A stretch of DNA of 64,000 nt from an uncultured Prevotellaceae bacterium (GTDB lineage: Bacteria; Bacteroidota; Bacteroidia; Bacteroidales; Bacteroidaceae): NCBI GenBank assembly GCA_902776665.1, contig CACYQZ010000007.1:1-64000 (forward strand), written 5' to 3'. This document shows positions 8,711 to 16,876 of the stretch, one piece after another; positions within the stretch are counted from its first letter, which is position 1, and each line of letters opens with the position of its first letter. The position numbers and the translations under genes were made by a program. Under the pieces are notes generated by a model. It made no database searches. It saw only the letters and a program-made list of their open reading frames with translations, and was not told where the DNA came from.

Positions 8711-8718
8711 CAAAATTA
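8711..8718 (-). promoter_or_regulatory. -7 box for the secreted GH109 gene
   Basis: TAATTTTG on the minus strand (8718-8711), about 44 bp before the chosen start. No clear -33 TTTG was found at the right distance. Its position argues for the 8667 start over 8703. Confidence 0.55.
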
Positions 8719-8815
8719 CTACAAAAATTCGATTTTCTCGTCTTTTGACAGAAAAATCTTTTTGGAAAAGGCGAAAATCAATCTGATATAATGTTTTTTA
8801 ACAAAGAAAATGCCT

Positions 8816-9865
8816 TCAACTTCGGGTAAAATCGGGGAAGGCGACGGGCTGACTGCCGTTTTCGATGGAAATGCGCGAGAGTTCGCTGACGGCGCACCAT
8901 TCGGCGAGGTCATAGACGTCGATGTCGAGCGGAAGACCGCGATGCAGGCACTCGACGAGGCGGCTGTCCATGCGCTGGCTCATCAGGTCGTGGGGCGTGC
9001 TGTCGCTGCTCTCAATCGACTGCCGCGTGCCGACCACGTGGTAGCGGCGCGTGTATTCGTGGGGATTGACGACATTGTGCTGCAAGAGAATGGTTTTGCC
9101 GTTTCGCGTGCGCATCAGCGTGGTGGTGTGGTCGCCGTTGCGGAAATCGTCGCGCTGAAACGCATTCGTGTCCATGCTGACGAGCGTTTCGAGGCGGTCG
9201 GTGCGGTGGATGTCGAGCAATTGGCAGGCCGGACCCATTCCGTGAGTGGGGTAGAGGTCGCCGCGCAATTGTTGGTTGGCCTCGATGCGCCACGGCGTCC
9301 AGCGGTCGCCAATCGGGTGGATGTAGGCACCCTCGACGTGGACAACCGTGCCGAAATCGCCCTTTCTGACGGCTTCCATCACGGAAAGGTGGCGACTATC
9401 GTAGCAGCAGTTTTCGAGCATCGTGCAGTGGCGTTGCGTGCGCTCGGCGGTATCGACCAACGCCCAACAATCGGCCAATGTCATCGCGGCAGGAACCTCG
9501 ATGGCGACGTGCTTCCCGCAGTTCATCGCCTCGAGCGCAATCGGTACGTGCGATGCCCAGTCGGTGCAGATATAAACGAGGTCGAGGTCGTTGCAGCGGC
9601 AAAGGTCTTGGTGGTGGGGGAAGGGTGTTGGGTGTTGGGTGATTTTTTGCATCACCGATTGCAGGCGCTCTTCCGAAACATCGCAGAGGGCGGTAATTTC
9701 GGCGTGTTCAATCTCCAGAAATCGCTCCACGGCCTTCTGACCGCGCTCGCCGAGTCCGACGATGCCGATGCGTACGAGCGGTAACGGGGCCGTGCGCAAC
9801 TGAAACACCGACTGCTGTCCGTCGGGTCGTTTCGGGGTGTCGGTCGTGATGGATTGGGGCATCAT
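8816..9865 (-). CDS. Cytosolic GH109-like Gfo/Idh/MocA oxidoreductase
   Basis: This 349-residue paralogue of the next gene downstream has no signal peptide. Its Rossmann motif is IGIVGLGERGQKA. The GH109-type blocks are EVPAAMTLADCWALVDTAE, MLENCCYD, YPTHGMGPACQLLDIHRTDR and FRNGDHTTTLMRTRNGK. It is much shorter than its exported neighbour. Residues 75-87 (THPTPFPHH region) are encoded by a period-7 low-complexity tract that lies in a surface loop between two Rossmann strands. The pair is probably one exported and one intracellular enzyme for related sugars, but activity is inferred. A 149-bp gap with its own -7 box separates the two genes, so they are likely separate transcripts. Confidence 0.82.
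   Translation of the reverse strand: MMPQSITTDTPKRPDGQQSVFQLRTAPLPLVRIGIVGLGERGQKAVERFLEIEHAEITALCDVSEERLQSVMQKITQHPTPFPHHQDLCRCNDLDLVYICTDWASHVPIALEAMNCGKHVAIEVPAAMTLADCWALVDTAERTQRHCTMLENCCYDSRHLSVMEAVRKGDFGTVVHVEGAYIHPIGDRWTPWRIEANQQLRGDLYPTHGMGPACQLLDIHRTDRLETLVSMDTNAFQRDDFRNGDHTTTLMRTRNGKTILLQHNVVNPHEYTRRYHVVGTRQSIESSDSTPHDLMSQRMDSRLVECLHRGLPLDIDVYDLAEWCAVSELSRISIENGSQPVAFPDFTRS
9607..9642 (-). repeat. Period-7 tract inside the cytosolic GH109 gene
   Basis: On the minus strand the sequence reads CACCCAA-CACCCAA-CACCCTTC followed by CCCCCACCACC. It is in frame and encodes QHPTPFPHH, a low-complexity patch absent from the neighbouring paralogue. Confidence 0.65.
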
Positions 9866-9893
9866 TTTTTCGATTTCTGACTGATAAAACGTG

Positions 9894-9994
9894 CAAAATT
9901 ATTCTTTCTGACTGCAAAAGTAAGCATAAAAACTGTATTTTGCTTATTTTTTATTCGAAAAGACGCTTTTTCTAACAAAATTTGTCTAACTTTG
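9894..9994. promoter_or_regulatory. Divergent promoter region: GH109 (minus) and S9 peptidase (plus)
   Basis: Plus strand: TAACTTTG at 9987-9994, about 43 bp before the S9 peptidase start. Minus strand: TAATTTTG at 9901-9894 and TACTTTTG at 9922-9915, serving the GH109 gene that starts at 9865. No convincing -33 elements were found. Confidence 0.55.
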
Positions 9995-10037
9995 CAAGAA
10001 ATAATCGTCAAACGACAAGAAAATCATTCAAAACGAT

Positions 10038-12482
10038 ATGAAAAAATCAGTTTTTGCCGTCATTCTGGGTCTGATTGCGCCCTCGGCAGTGGCGAAAGAC
10101 ATCAAAATTGAGCGTTTCCGCTATGCCGGACCCTATGAAATGCGTGCTCCGTTGATGCTCGACAGCGTTTCGCTCGACTCCCAACCGTTCAAAGTGGAAA
10201 ATCTGCTTGAAACACCTTTGAAACTCGGTCTTGTGAAGTCGGCGAAGGTGGTCGCAGACACGGTTTTCTCGCACTCGGGCACGCCTTCGCTCCATTTGCT
10301 GGGCTTCCAAGTGCAAAATTCGGCTTTTGCGAAGGCGAAAATCAGCGTGAAAGGACTGAAAAACTACCATCTTTACATCGATGGCACTAAAACGAGCGGC
10401 GGCGAAACGCAGTTGCAGCCCGGAACGCACGAAATCGTCGTGAAATACCTCACAATTGATGCCGGCAGCGACACGGTTCGCGTGAATTTGACGAGCGACG
10501 CCGACCTGACAGCCGACGCTACGACGGGAAAACGACTGCTGACCATCAACGACCTCTACGACGGTCTGCGCATCGGTGGCGTGAGCCTGAGTCCCGATGG
10601 TCGTTATGCCATCACGAGTTACACCGAGACGCTCAGCACGGGCAGGTCATCGACGCGCTACCGCGTGACCGACACGAAGACGGGCACCATCGTCGGAGAG
10701 AGCGACAAGGCGATTTCATGGATGCCGCGCTCGAACCGCTACTACTACACGCAGCCCAGTGAGGGCGGTCGGCGGATTGTTACGGTCGAGCCTGCCACGG
10801 GCACCATCAGCACGTTGGCGACAGGTCTCAGCGAAGACGGCTTTGTCATCGCTCCGAACGAGAAATTCCTGATTCTTACGCATCGAAACGACGGTCCGAA
10901 GGGCGACAAGGACGTGCACCAATACGTCGAACCCGACGACCGCCAACCCGGCTGGAGAAATCGAACCAGTTTGCTCTATCACGACATCGCCACAGGCTCT
11001 TCACAATCGCTCACCTACGGTCACCACGATGCCCTGCTGAGGGACATTTCCGAGGATGGTCGCTATGTGCTTTTTATGACGTCGAAAAGCCGTTTGACCC
11101 AGCGTCCGACAACACTTTACTCGATTTTGAGGCTTGATTTGCAAACGATGATAGCCGACACCATCGTCAAGGACGACGGTTTTATTGGTTCGGCGAAATT
11201 CTCGCCCGACGGTCGCACACTGGCCGTGCAAGCATCGCCCGAGGCATTCGGTGGCATTGGCAAGAACCTGCCCGCTGACCGCACGCCCAGTATGTACGAC
11301 TACCAACTTTTCCTCGTCGATGTCGCCACGCGCAAGGCCACACCGCTCACGCGCTCGTTCAACCCTAGCATAGATGACTACGAATGGTGTCTGACCGACG
11401 GAAAACTCTATTTTACCGCTAACGACCGCGATAAAATCAATCTTTTTGCAGCAGATACTAAAACACTGAAAATCAACCAGATTAAACTACCCGAAGACTG
11501 CGTTCGCCAATTTTGGTTGGCCGACACACAGCCGTTGATGGCGTGGACGGGCGTGAGTGCGTCGAACAGCACGCGCAGTTACCTGACCAACCTGAAAACG
11601 CAGAAAACGACCCTCGTCGAAGACCAGCACGCTCGCCTTTACGGCGACATCGCCCTTGGCGACTGCAAGACGTGGGACTTCGTGAGTTCGCGTGGCGATA
11701 CGATTTGCGGTCGCTACTACCTGCCGCCGCTGTTCGATGCCACGAAAAAATATCCGATGCTCGTATATTATTATGGTGGTTGCTCGCCCACGCCCCGCTA
11801 TTTCGAAAGCGGCTACGCGCCCCATCTCTATGCCGCGCAGGGCTACGTCGTGTTCGTCGTGAATCCCAGTGGTGCCGCTGGTTTCGGACAAGAATACGCC
11901 TCGCGCCACGTGAACACCGCAGGCGATTTCGTGGCCGACGACATCATCGAGGGCACGCGCTGTTTCGCCGAGGAACATCCCTTCGTCGATGGCAAGAAAA
12001 TCGGCTGTCTGGGTGCCAGTTACGGCGGTTTTATGACGCAATATCTCCAGACGAAAACAGACCTTTTCGCCGCTGCGATGAGCCACGCCGGCATCAGCGA
12101 CCACACGAGTTACTGGGGCGAGGGCTACTGGGGCTACAGCTACAGCGAGGTGGCGATGGCCAACAGTTATCCGTGGTCGCACAAGGAACTTTATGTCGAG
12201 CACAGTCCGCTCTACAACGCCGATAAAATCCACACGCCGATTCTCTTCCTCCACGGAACAGCCGACACCAACGTGCCCGTTGGCGAGTCGATTCAGATGT
12301 ACACCGCGCTGAAACTCCTCGGTCGTGAAACCGCATTCGTCGTCGTCGAGGGCGAAAACCACTGGATTCAAGACTACAAAAAGCGTCAGAAATGGCAGGC
12401 CACCACCTTCGCGTGGTTCCAGAAATGGCTCAAAGGCGACCCCACGTGGTGGGACACGCTCTATCCCGAAAAAAATCTCTAA
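10038..12482 (+). CDS. Secreted S9-family (prolyl oligopeptidase/DPP-IV-like) serine peptidase
   Basis: The product has 814 residues with a signal peptide (MKKSVFAVILGLIAPSAVAK), so it is exported, probably to the periplasm. The middle (about 180-520) has beta-propeller-like repeats (GGVSLSPDGRYAITS, GSAKFSPDGRTLAVQA). The C-terminal alpha/beta-hydrolase domain carries the triad: nucleophile serine in GCLGASYGGFM, aspartate in LHGTADTNVPVGES, and histidine in GENHWIQDY. This family removes dipeptides or cleaves after proline from short peptides. Length and layout are normal. The deoxynucleoside kinase gene follows 46 bp later on the same strand and may share the transcript. Confidence 0.93.
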   Translation: MKKSVFAVILGLIAPSAVAKDIKIERFRYAGPYEMRAPLMLDSVSLDSQPFKVENLLETPLKLGLVKSAKVVADTVFSHSGTPSLHLLGFQVQNSAFAKAKISVKGLKNYHLYIDGTKTSGGETQLQPGTHEIVVKYLTIDAGSDTVRVNLTSDADLTADATTGKRLLTINDLYDGLRIGGVSLSPDGRYAITSYTETLSTGRSSTRYRVTDTKTGTIVGESDKAISWMPRSNRYYYTQPSEGGRRIVTVEPATGTISTLATGLSEDGFVIAPNEKFLILTHRNDGPKGDKDVHQYVEPDDRQPGWRNRTSLLYHDIATGSSQSLTYGHHDALLRDISEDGRYVLFMTSKSRLTQRPTTLYSILRLDLQTMIADTIVKDDGFIGSAKFSPDGRTLAVQASPEAFGGIGKNLPADRTPSMYDYQLFLVDVATRKATPLTRSFNPSIDDYEWCLTDGKLYFTANDRDKINLFAADTKTLKINQIKLPEDCVRQFWLADTQPLMAWTGVSASNSTRSYLTNLKTQKTTLVEDQHARLYGDIALGDCKTWDFVSSRGDTICGRYYLPPLFDATKKYPMLVYYYGGCSPTPRYFESGYAPHLYAAQGYVVFVVNPSGAAGFGQEYASRHVNTAGDFVADDIIEGTRCFAEEHPFVDGKKIGCLGASYGGFMTQYLQTKTDLFAAAMSHAGISDHTSYWGEGYWGYSYSEVAMANSYPWSHKELYVEHSPLYNADKIHTPILFLHGTADTNVPVGESIQMYTALKLLGRETAFVVVEGENHWIQDYKKRQKWQATTFAWFQKWLKGDPTWWDTLYPEKNL

Positions 12483-12485
12483 AAA

Positions 12486-12526
12486 TCCCTAACTCCTTTA
12501 CTCCACAACTCTTCAACTCCTCAAAA
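12486..12526 (+). repeat. Period-8 tract before the first deoxynucleoside kinase
   Basis: Degenerate octamers ACTCCTTT, ACTCCACA, ACTCTTCA, ACTCCTCA fill almost the whole spacer between the S9 peptidase and the next start codon. No ribosome-binding site is visible there. Confidence 0.65.
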
Positions 12527-12528
12527 CA

Positions 12529-13149
12529 ATGCATATCGCCATCGCAGGAAATATGGGCAGCGGCAAGACAACGCTCACCAACCTTCTCGCCCGTCACTAC
12601 GGCTGGGAACCGCGTTTCGAAGCCGTCGATTACAACCCCTATCTCGAAGACTACTACGCCGACATTGCCCGCTGGTCGTTCGCCCTTGAGATTTACTTTC
12701 TCAAGCAGCGATTTCGCGACCTGCTCGACATCGCCAAGGCCGAGCACACCGTCATCCAAGACCGCACCATCTACGAGGGCGTCTATGTCTTCACCGCCAA
12801 CAACCACGCCATGGGCAACCTCTCCGACCGCGATTTCCAGACCTATATGGAACTCTTCGAGTCGATGCTCTACGTCATCAAAGACCCCGACTTGATGATT
12901 TATCTCCGTGCCTCCGTGCCCCATCTCGTGCAGAACATCCAGAAGCGCGGTCGCGAATACGAACAGAGCATTCACATCGACTATCTACGCGGTCTGAACG
13001 AACGCTACGAAGACTTTATTTTCAATAAATACAAAGGAAAACTGCTCGTCATCGATGCCGACCCCATCGACTTCGAACACAACCCCAAAGAGTTCGCCTC
13101 GATCATCGACAAAATCGACCGCACCCTCTTCGGCCTTTTCCCAGATTAA
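12529..13149 (+). CDS. Deoxynucleoside kinase, paralogue 1
   Basis: A 206-residue cytosolic kinase of the dCK/dGK/TK2-like family, phosphorylating deoxynucleosides in the salvage pathway. Walker A is GNMGSGKTT (7-15). The catalytic and base-binding motif is QDRTIYEGV, and the lid motif is KRGREYEQS. The C-terminus (LFGLFPD) is shared with the next gene. Specificity (dAdo, dGuo, dCyd) cannot be read with certainty. It forms a tandem pair with the next gene (45-bp gap, identical length). Confidence 0.92.
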   Translation: MHIAIAGNMGSGKTTLTNLLARHYGWEPRFEAVDYNPYLEDYYADIARWSFALEIYFLKQRFRDLLDIAKAEHTVIQDRTIYEGVYVFTANNHAMGNLSDRDFQTYMELFESMLYVIKDPDLMIYLRASVPHLVQNIQKRGREYEQSIHIDYLRGLNERYEDFIFNKYKGKLLVIDADPIDFEHNPKEFASIIDKIDRTLFGLFPD

Positions 13150-13194
13150 ATCCCCTTTCACTCCCCATTAATAACCCTTTAAAACCAAAAAAAT

Positions 13195-13815
13195 ATGCAT
13201 ATAGCAATTGCAGGAAACATCGGCAGCGGCAAGACAACGCTCACAACGCTGCTCGCCAAACGCTACGGCTGGACACCCCGATTCGAGCCCGTGGACAACA
13301 ACCCCTATCTCAGCGATTTCTACGCCGATATGGCACGCTGGTCGTTCAACACCCAAATCTACTTCCTCAACAAGCGATTCAAGGAAGTCGTAGAGATTTC
13401 GCGCTCGCCCGAGACCGTCATCCAAGACCGCACCATCTTCGAGGATGCGCGAATTTTTGCGCCCAACCTCCACGCCCAGGGACTGATGTCCGACCGCGAT
13501 TTCGAGAACTACACCGACCTGTTCGACCTGATGATTTCGCTCGTGAAACTGCCCGACCTGATGATTTACATCCGTTCAACCATCCCCACGCTCGTTGCCC
13601 AGATTCAGAAGCGCGGACGCGAGTTCGAACAAGGCATCCGCATCGACTATCTCGAAGGACTCGGTCGCCGCTACGAAGAGTGGATCGAGGGCTACAAAGG
13701 CAACCTCATCATCGTCGATGGCGACAACTTGAAGTTCGGCGAGTCGGCAGAAGACCTCCAGAAAGTCATCGATATGATCGACGCGAAACTTTTCGGTCTT
13801 TTTCCGATGGAATGA
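13195..13815 (+). CDS. Deoxynucleoside kinase, paralogue 2
   Basis: 206 residues, clearly homologous to the upstream kinase along its length. Walker A is GNIGSGKTT, and the motif QDRTIFEDA differs from QDRTIYEGV of the first copy at the residues next to the base pocket. The lid is KRGREFEQG. In Lactobacillus, tandem deoxynucleoside kinases form a heterodimer with different base specificity per chain. A similar arrangement here is an inference from equal length, adjacency and divergence at the pocket motif. Confidence 0.92.
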   Translation: MHIAIAGNIGSGKTTLTTLLAKRYGWTPRFEPVDNNPYLSDFYADMARWSFNTQIYFLNKRFKEVVEISRSPETVIQDRTIFEDARIFAPNLHAQGLMSDRDFENYTDLFDLMISLVKLPDLMIYIRSTIPTLVAQIQKRGREFEQGIRIDYLEGLGRRYEEWIEGYKGNLIIVDGDNLKFGESAEDLQKVIDMIDAKLFGLFPME

Positions 13816-13890
13816 TGTGCGATTTTTGTAAAAATTTCCGTAATTTTAATAAAAAACTCGGAAAAAACACCCTATTCCAAAAAAAAGTAG

Positions 13891-13898
13891 TAACTTTG
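13891..13898 (+). promoter_or_regulatory. -7 box for the FAS1/Sus locus
   Basis: TAACTTTG lies 78 bp before the first fasciclin lipoprotein gene in a 160-bp AT-rich gap. It is the only canonical -7 box there, so it probably drives the long 13976-31313 gene block. No clear -33 TTTG was found. Confidence 0.6.
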
Positions 13899-13975
13899 CC
13901 CCAAATTTCAAGGATAATCGCGCGCACGCGTATAAATATAATGTATAAATAAATAATTAAAAATCGTTTAAACGT

Positions 13976-16861
13976 ATGAACTACCGCTTTTTTAAACTGT
14001 CCAGAAAGGTCTTTTTGGGCCTGAGTCTGGCAGTGATTTGTGGCGGATTCTTTTCGTGTCATGACCGCTACGACCTCGACGAGGAAGGCAACTTCCCGAG
14101 TTGGCTGGGAGAGAGCATCTACGACCAGTTGAAGAATCCCAATCCGGAAGTGCTTTCAGGTACTTTCAACAATTATGTGCGGCTCATCGATGATTTAGGT
14201 TTCGCCGAAACGTTGGGCAAGACAGGTTCAAAGACCGTCTTCCCCGCCAACGACGAAGCCTTCGAGCGCTTCTACAGGAATAACTCTTGGGGCGTGACGA
14301 AGTACGAAGACCTGACCGAGTCGATGAAAAAAATGCTGCTCAACACCTCGATGCTCAACAACCCCATCCTCGTGGAAATGCTTTCCAACGCGATGGTGTC
14401 GGGAGAGTTGTCGCAGGGTGTCGTACTGAAACACCGCATTGGTGGTGAGCGCTACGACTCGATTACCTACATCTACGGACCTGCTGGAATGCCCAAAAAC
14501 AATGTCTATTGGGAGAAATTCTACGACAGAGGCATCAACCTCGTCATGGACGCTTCCGACCCGATGATGGTGCACTTCACCGCCGAGCAGATGATTGGTA
14601 ACAACATCACCACACGTGGCGACGGCAGCGACTTCGAAGTCATCACTGGCTCGAAGTACAACGACGACGAGAAGTCGGCTTACATCTTCCGCAACAGAAT
14701 CCTCAAGGCCGATGTGACCTGTAAGAACGGTTACATCCACCAGTTGGAAGATGTGCTCGTGCCGCCGGGAAACCTCGCCGAAGTGATCCGCAACAATGGC
14801 AACAGCAACTATTTCAGTCGAATGATCGACCGTTTCTGCGCTCCTTACTACGATGGTGCACTCACCAATCGCTACAACGACTACGCGCAGGCCTACGGCA
14901 AGCAACTCCTCGACTCCATCTTCCAGTTGCGCTATTTCAGCCAGCGTTCGCAGGGTTCGAAAGCTTTGGACATCGACCCGAACAACTCGCAGGTTCCCAA
15001 CCTGCTCAGCTACGACCCGGGATGGAACGCCTACACCAACGGTATGGGTGGCAACGAACTCTCCGATCTCGGAGCCATGTTCGTTCCGACCGACGACGCC
15101 ATCAAGAAATACTTCTTGCCGGGCGGTAGCGGTGCATTCCTCATCGACCAATTCGGTGTGCGTGAGAACACCGTCGAGAACCTCAACGAGAATATCGACT
15201 CGATTCCGGGCAACATCATCGTGGCCTTCATCAACAACCTGATGAAGTCGTCGTTCGTCAATACTGTGCCGAGCAAGTTCGGCGACATCATGGACGACGC
15301 CTCCGACCCGATGGGACTCACCCTCGACGTCATTAACCGCAATGAAAACGGCCAATACGACGTGAAAATCGCCAACAACGGCGTGGCATATATGCTCAAC
15401 ACCGTGTTCGCACCGAACCAGTACGTCGCCGTGTCGGCTCCTGCCTTCTTGAGCACCAACATGCGCATCATGAACACCGCCATCCAAGACGGTTCGAGCA
15501 CGATGGGTACGCCCCTCGGCTACAGCATGAACTACTATGCCTACCTCCTCGCCATGAGCGCCAACTACGGCTTGTTCATCCCCACTGATGAGGCTTTCGG
15601 CAAGTATTATATCGACCCCACCATGCTCAAGAGCCCGCAGCCTCGTGCATTGCGTTTCTACTACGATGCCAAAAGGAGTCCCTACGTGTTCTGTTCGTCA
15701 TGGAAATTCGACCCGACGACAGGCGAAGTGGGCACCGAACCCACCGACTCCATCGAGCGTCTGACCAAGGACAAGTTCAGGTCGCAGTTGAAAGACATTC
15801 TGAACTACCACACTGTCGTCTTGAACGATGGCGAGGAGATTGGAACGAACCGCTTCTACAAGACGAAGCACGGCGGCGAAGTGTTGTATGAGAACGGCAC
15901 CGTGATGAGCGGCGGCCAAATTGACGAGGGACTGCCCGTGTCGAACATCCTGTCAACCTATCGCCAGAAAAACGGTACGGCTTTCGCCATCGACCAACTG
16001 ATTCAGGCTCCGCAGAAGTCCGTTTACAAAGTGCTCAGAGATAATGAAGCTTTCACGGAATACGTTCGCCTGCTCGACGGATTCGGCAACGACGAACTCT
16101 TCTGGTTCGCTTCCGACCGCATGAGAGAGAAGAACAACCTGACGAAAAAGACCCGTCGCGACGGCTATCTGATTTTCGTCAATGAGGCCGGCCACTACGG
16201 ACTCGACTACGACGTGAAGTTCTTCAACTCGTATAACTACACCGTCTATGTGCCCGACAACGAAGCCATGCAACGCGCTTACGACCTCGGACTGCCGAAG
16301 TGGGAAGACATTCAGGAAATCTACGATGCCCATGCCGAGGAGTGGAGCCAGTCGCCCACCAATCCCTCGCCCGCTTTGCAAGATGCCCGCAACAAGGTGT
16401 TGGCGATGATTGAAGAAATCAACGCTTTCGTGCGCTACAACTTCCAAGACAATTCGGTCTATGCCGACAACGTGGTCGATGGTGGTGTCTATGGCACAGC
16501 CTGCTCCGACACGCTCGGTATCCGCGAAAAACTCACCGTCAGCGGTGGTGGCAACACCCTCACCGTGACCGACAACCGCGGCAACCAAGTCAGCGTGAAT
16601 GGTAACTCTGGAAAAATTGTGAACCAAATGACTCGCGACTACGTGTTCAGCCACAAGGCCGACGCTGTTGACCGCAACGGAAAGCCGCAAGAGAAGTCCA
16701 TCACGACCTCTTCGTTTGCCGTGGTCCATCAGATCAGTGCGCCGCTGAACCACCACCGCAACACCGACCGCTACGACGGGCTCTGGAGCGGGTCGCAAGC
16801 CAAGAAGAACCTATCGGCCTTCAGAAGGTTATACGACACTCGATTGTATCAGAAATATTAA
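13976..16861 (+). CDS. Multi-domain fasciclin (FAS1) surface lipoprotein A
   Basis: 961 residues with a lipoprotein signal (GGFFSC, acylated Cys28), so an outer-membrane and probably surface lipoprotein. Four FAS1-like units can be picked out by their start motif: TVFPANDEAFERFY (about 80), AMFVPTDDAIKKYF (about 365), GLFIPTDEAFGKYY (about 530) and TVYVPDNEAMQRAY (about 755). FAS1 domains mediate adhesion or ligand binding. No enzymatic motif is seen. It is the first gene of a same-strand block of seven (FAS1, SusC, SusD, FAS1, FAS1, SusC, SusD) with gaps of 11-40 bp, so it likely works with the SusC/SusD that follow, perhaps as the surface binding protein. Confidence 0.85.
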   Translation: MNYRFFKLSRKVFLGLSLAVICGGFFSCHDRYDLDEEGNFPSWLGESIYDQLKNPNPEVLSGTFNNYVRLIDDLGFAETLGKTGSKTVFPANDEAFERFYRNNSWGVTKYEDLTESMKKMLLNTSMLNNPILVEMLSNAMVSGELSQGVVLKHRIGGERYDSITYIYGPAGMPKNNVYWEKFYDRGINLVMDASDPMMVHFTAEQMIGNNITTRGDGSDFEVITGSKYNDDEKSAYIFRNRILKADVTCKNGYIHQLEDVLVPPGNLAEVIRNNGNSNYFSRMIDRFCAPYYDGALTNRYNDYAQAYGKQLLDSIFQLRYFSQRSQGSKALDIDPNNSQVPNLLSYDPGWNAYTNGMGGNELSDLGAMFVPTDDAIKKYFLPGGSGAFLIDQFGVRENTVENLNENIDSIPGNIIVAFINNLMKSSFVNTVPSKFGDIMDDASDPMGLTLDVINRNENGQYDVKIANNGVAYMLNTVFAPNQYVAVSAPAFLSTNMRIMNTAIQDGSSTMGTPLGYSMNYYAYLLAMSANYGLFIPTDEAFGKYYIDPTMLKSPQPRALRFYYDAKRSPYVFCSSWKFDPTTGEVGTEPTDSIERLTKDKFRSQLKDILNYHTVVLNDGEEIGTNRFYKTKHGGEVLYENGTVMSGGQIDEGLPVSNILSTYRQKNGTAFAIDQLIQAPQKSVYKVLRDNEAFTEYVRLLDGFGNDELFWFASDRMREKNNLTKKTRRDGYLIFVNEAGHYGLDYDVKFFNSYNYTVYVPDNEAMQRAYDLGLPKWEDIQEIYDAHAEEWSQSPTNPSPALQDARNKVLAMIEEINAFVRYNFQDNSVYADNVVDGGVYGTACSDTLGIREKLTVSGGGNTLTVTDNRGNQVSVNGNSGKIVNQMTRDYVFSHKADAVDRNGKPQEKSITTSSFAVVHQISAPLNHHRNTDRYDGLWSGSQAKKNLSAFRRLYDTRLYQKY

Positions 16862-16876
16862 AAAAAGAGCCAGAAT

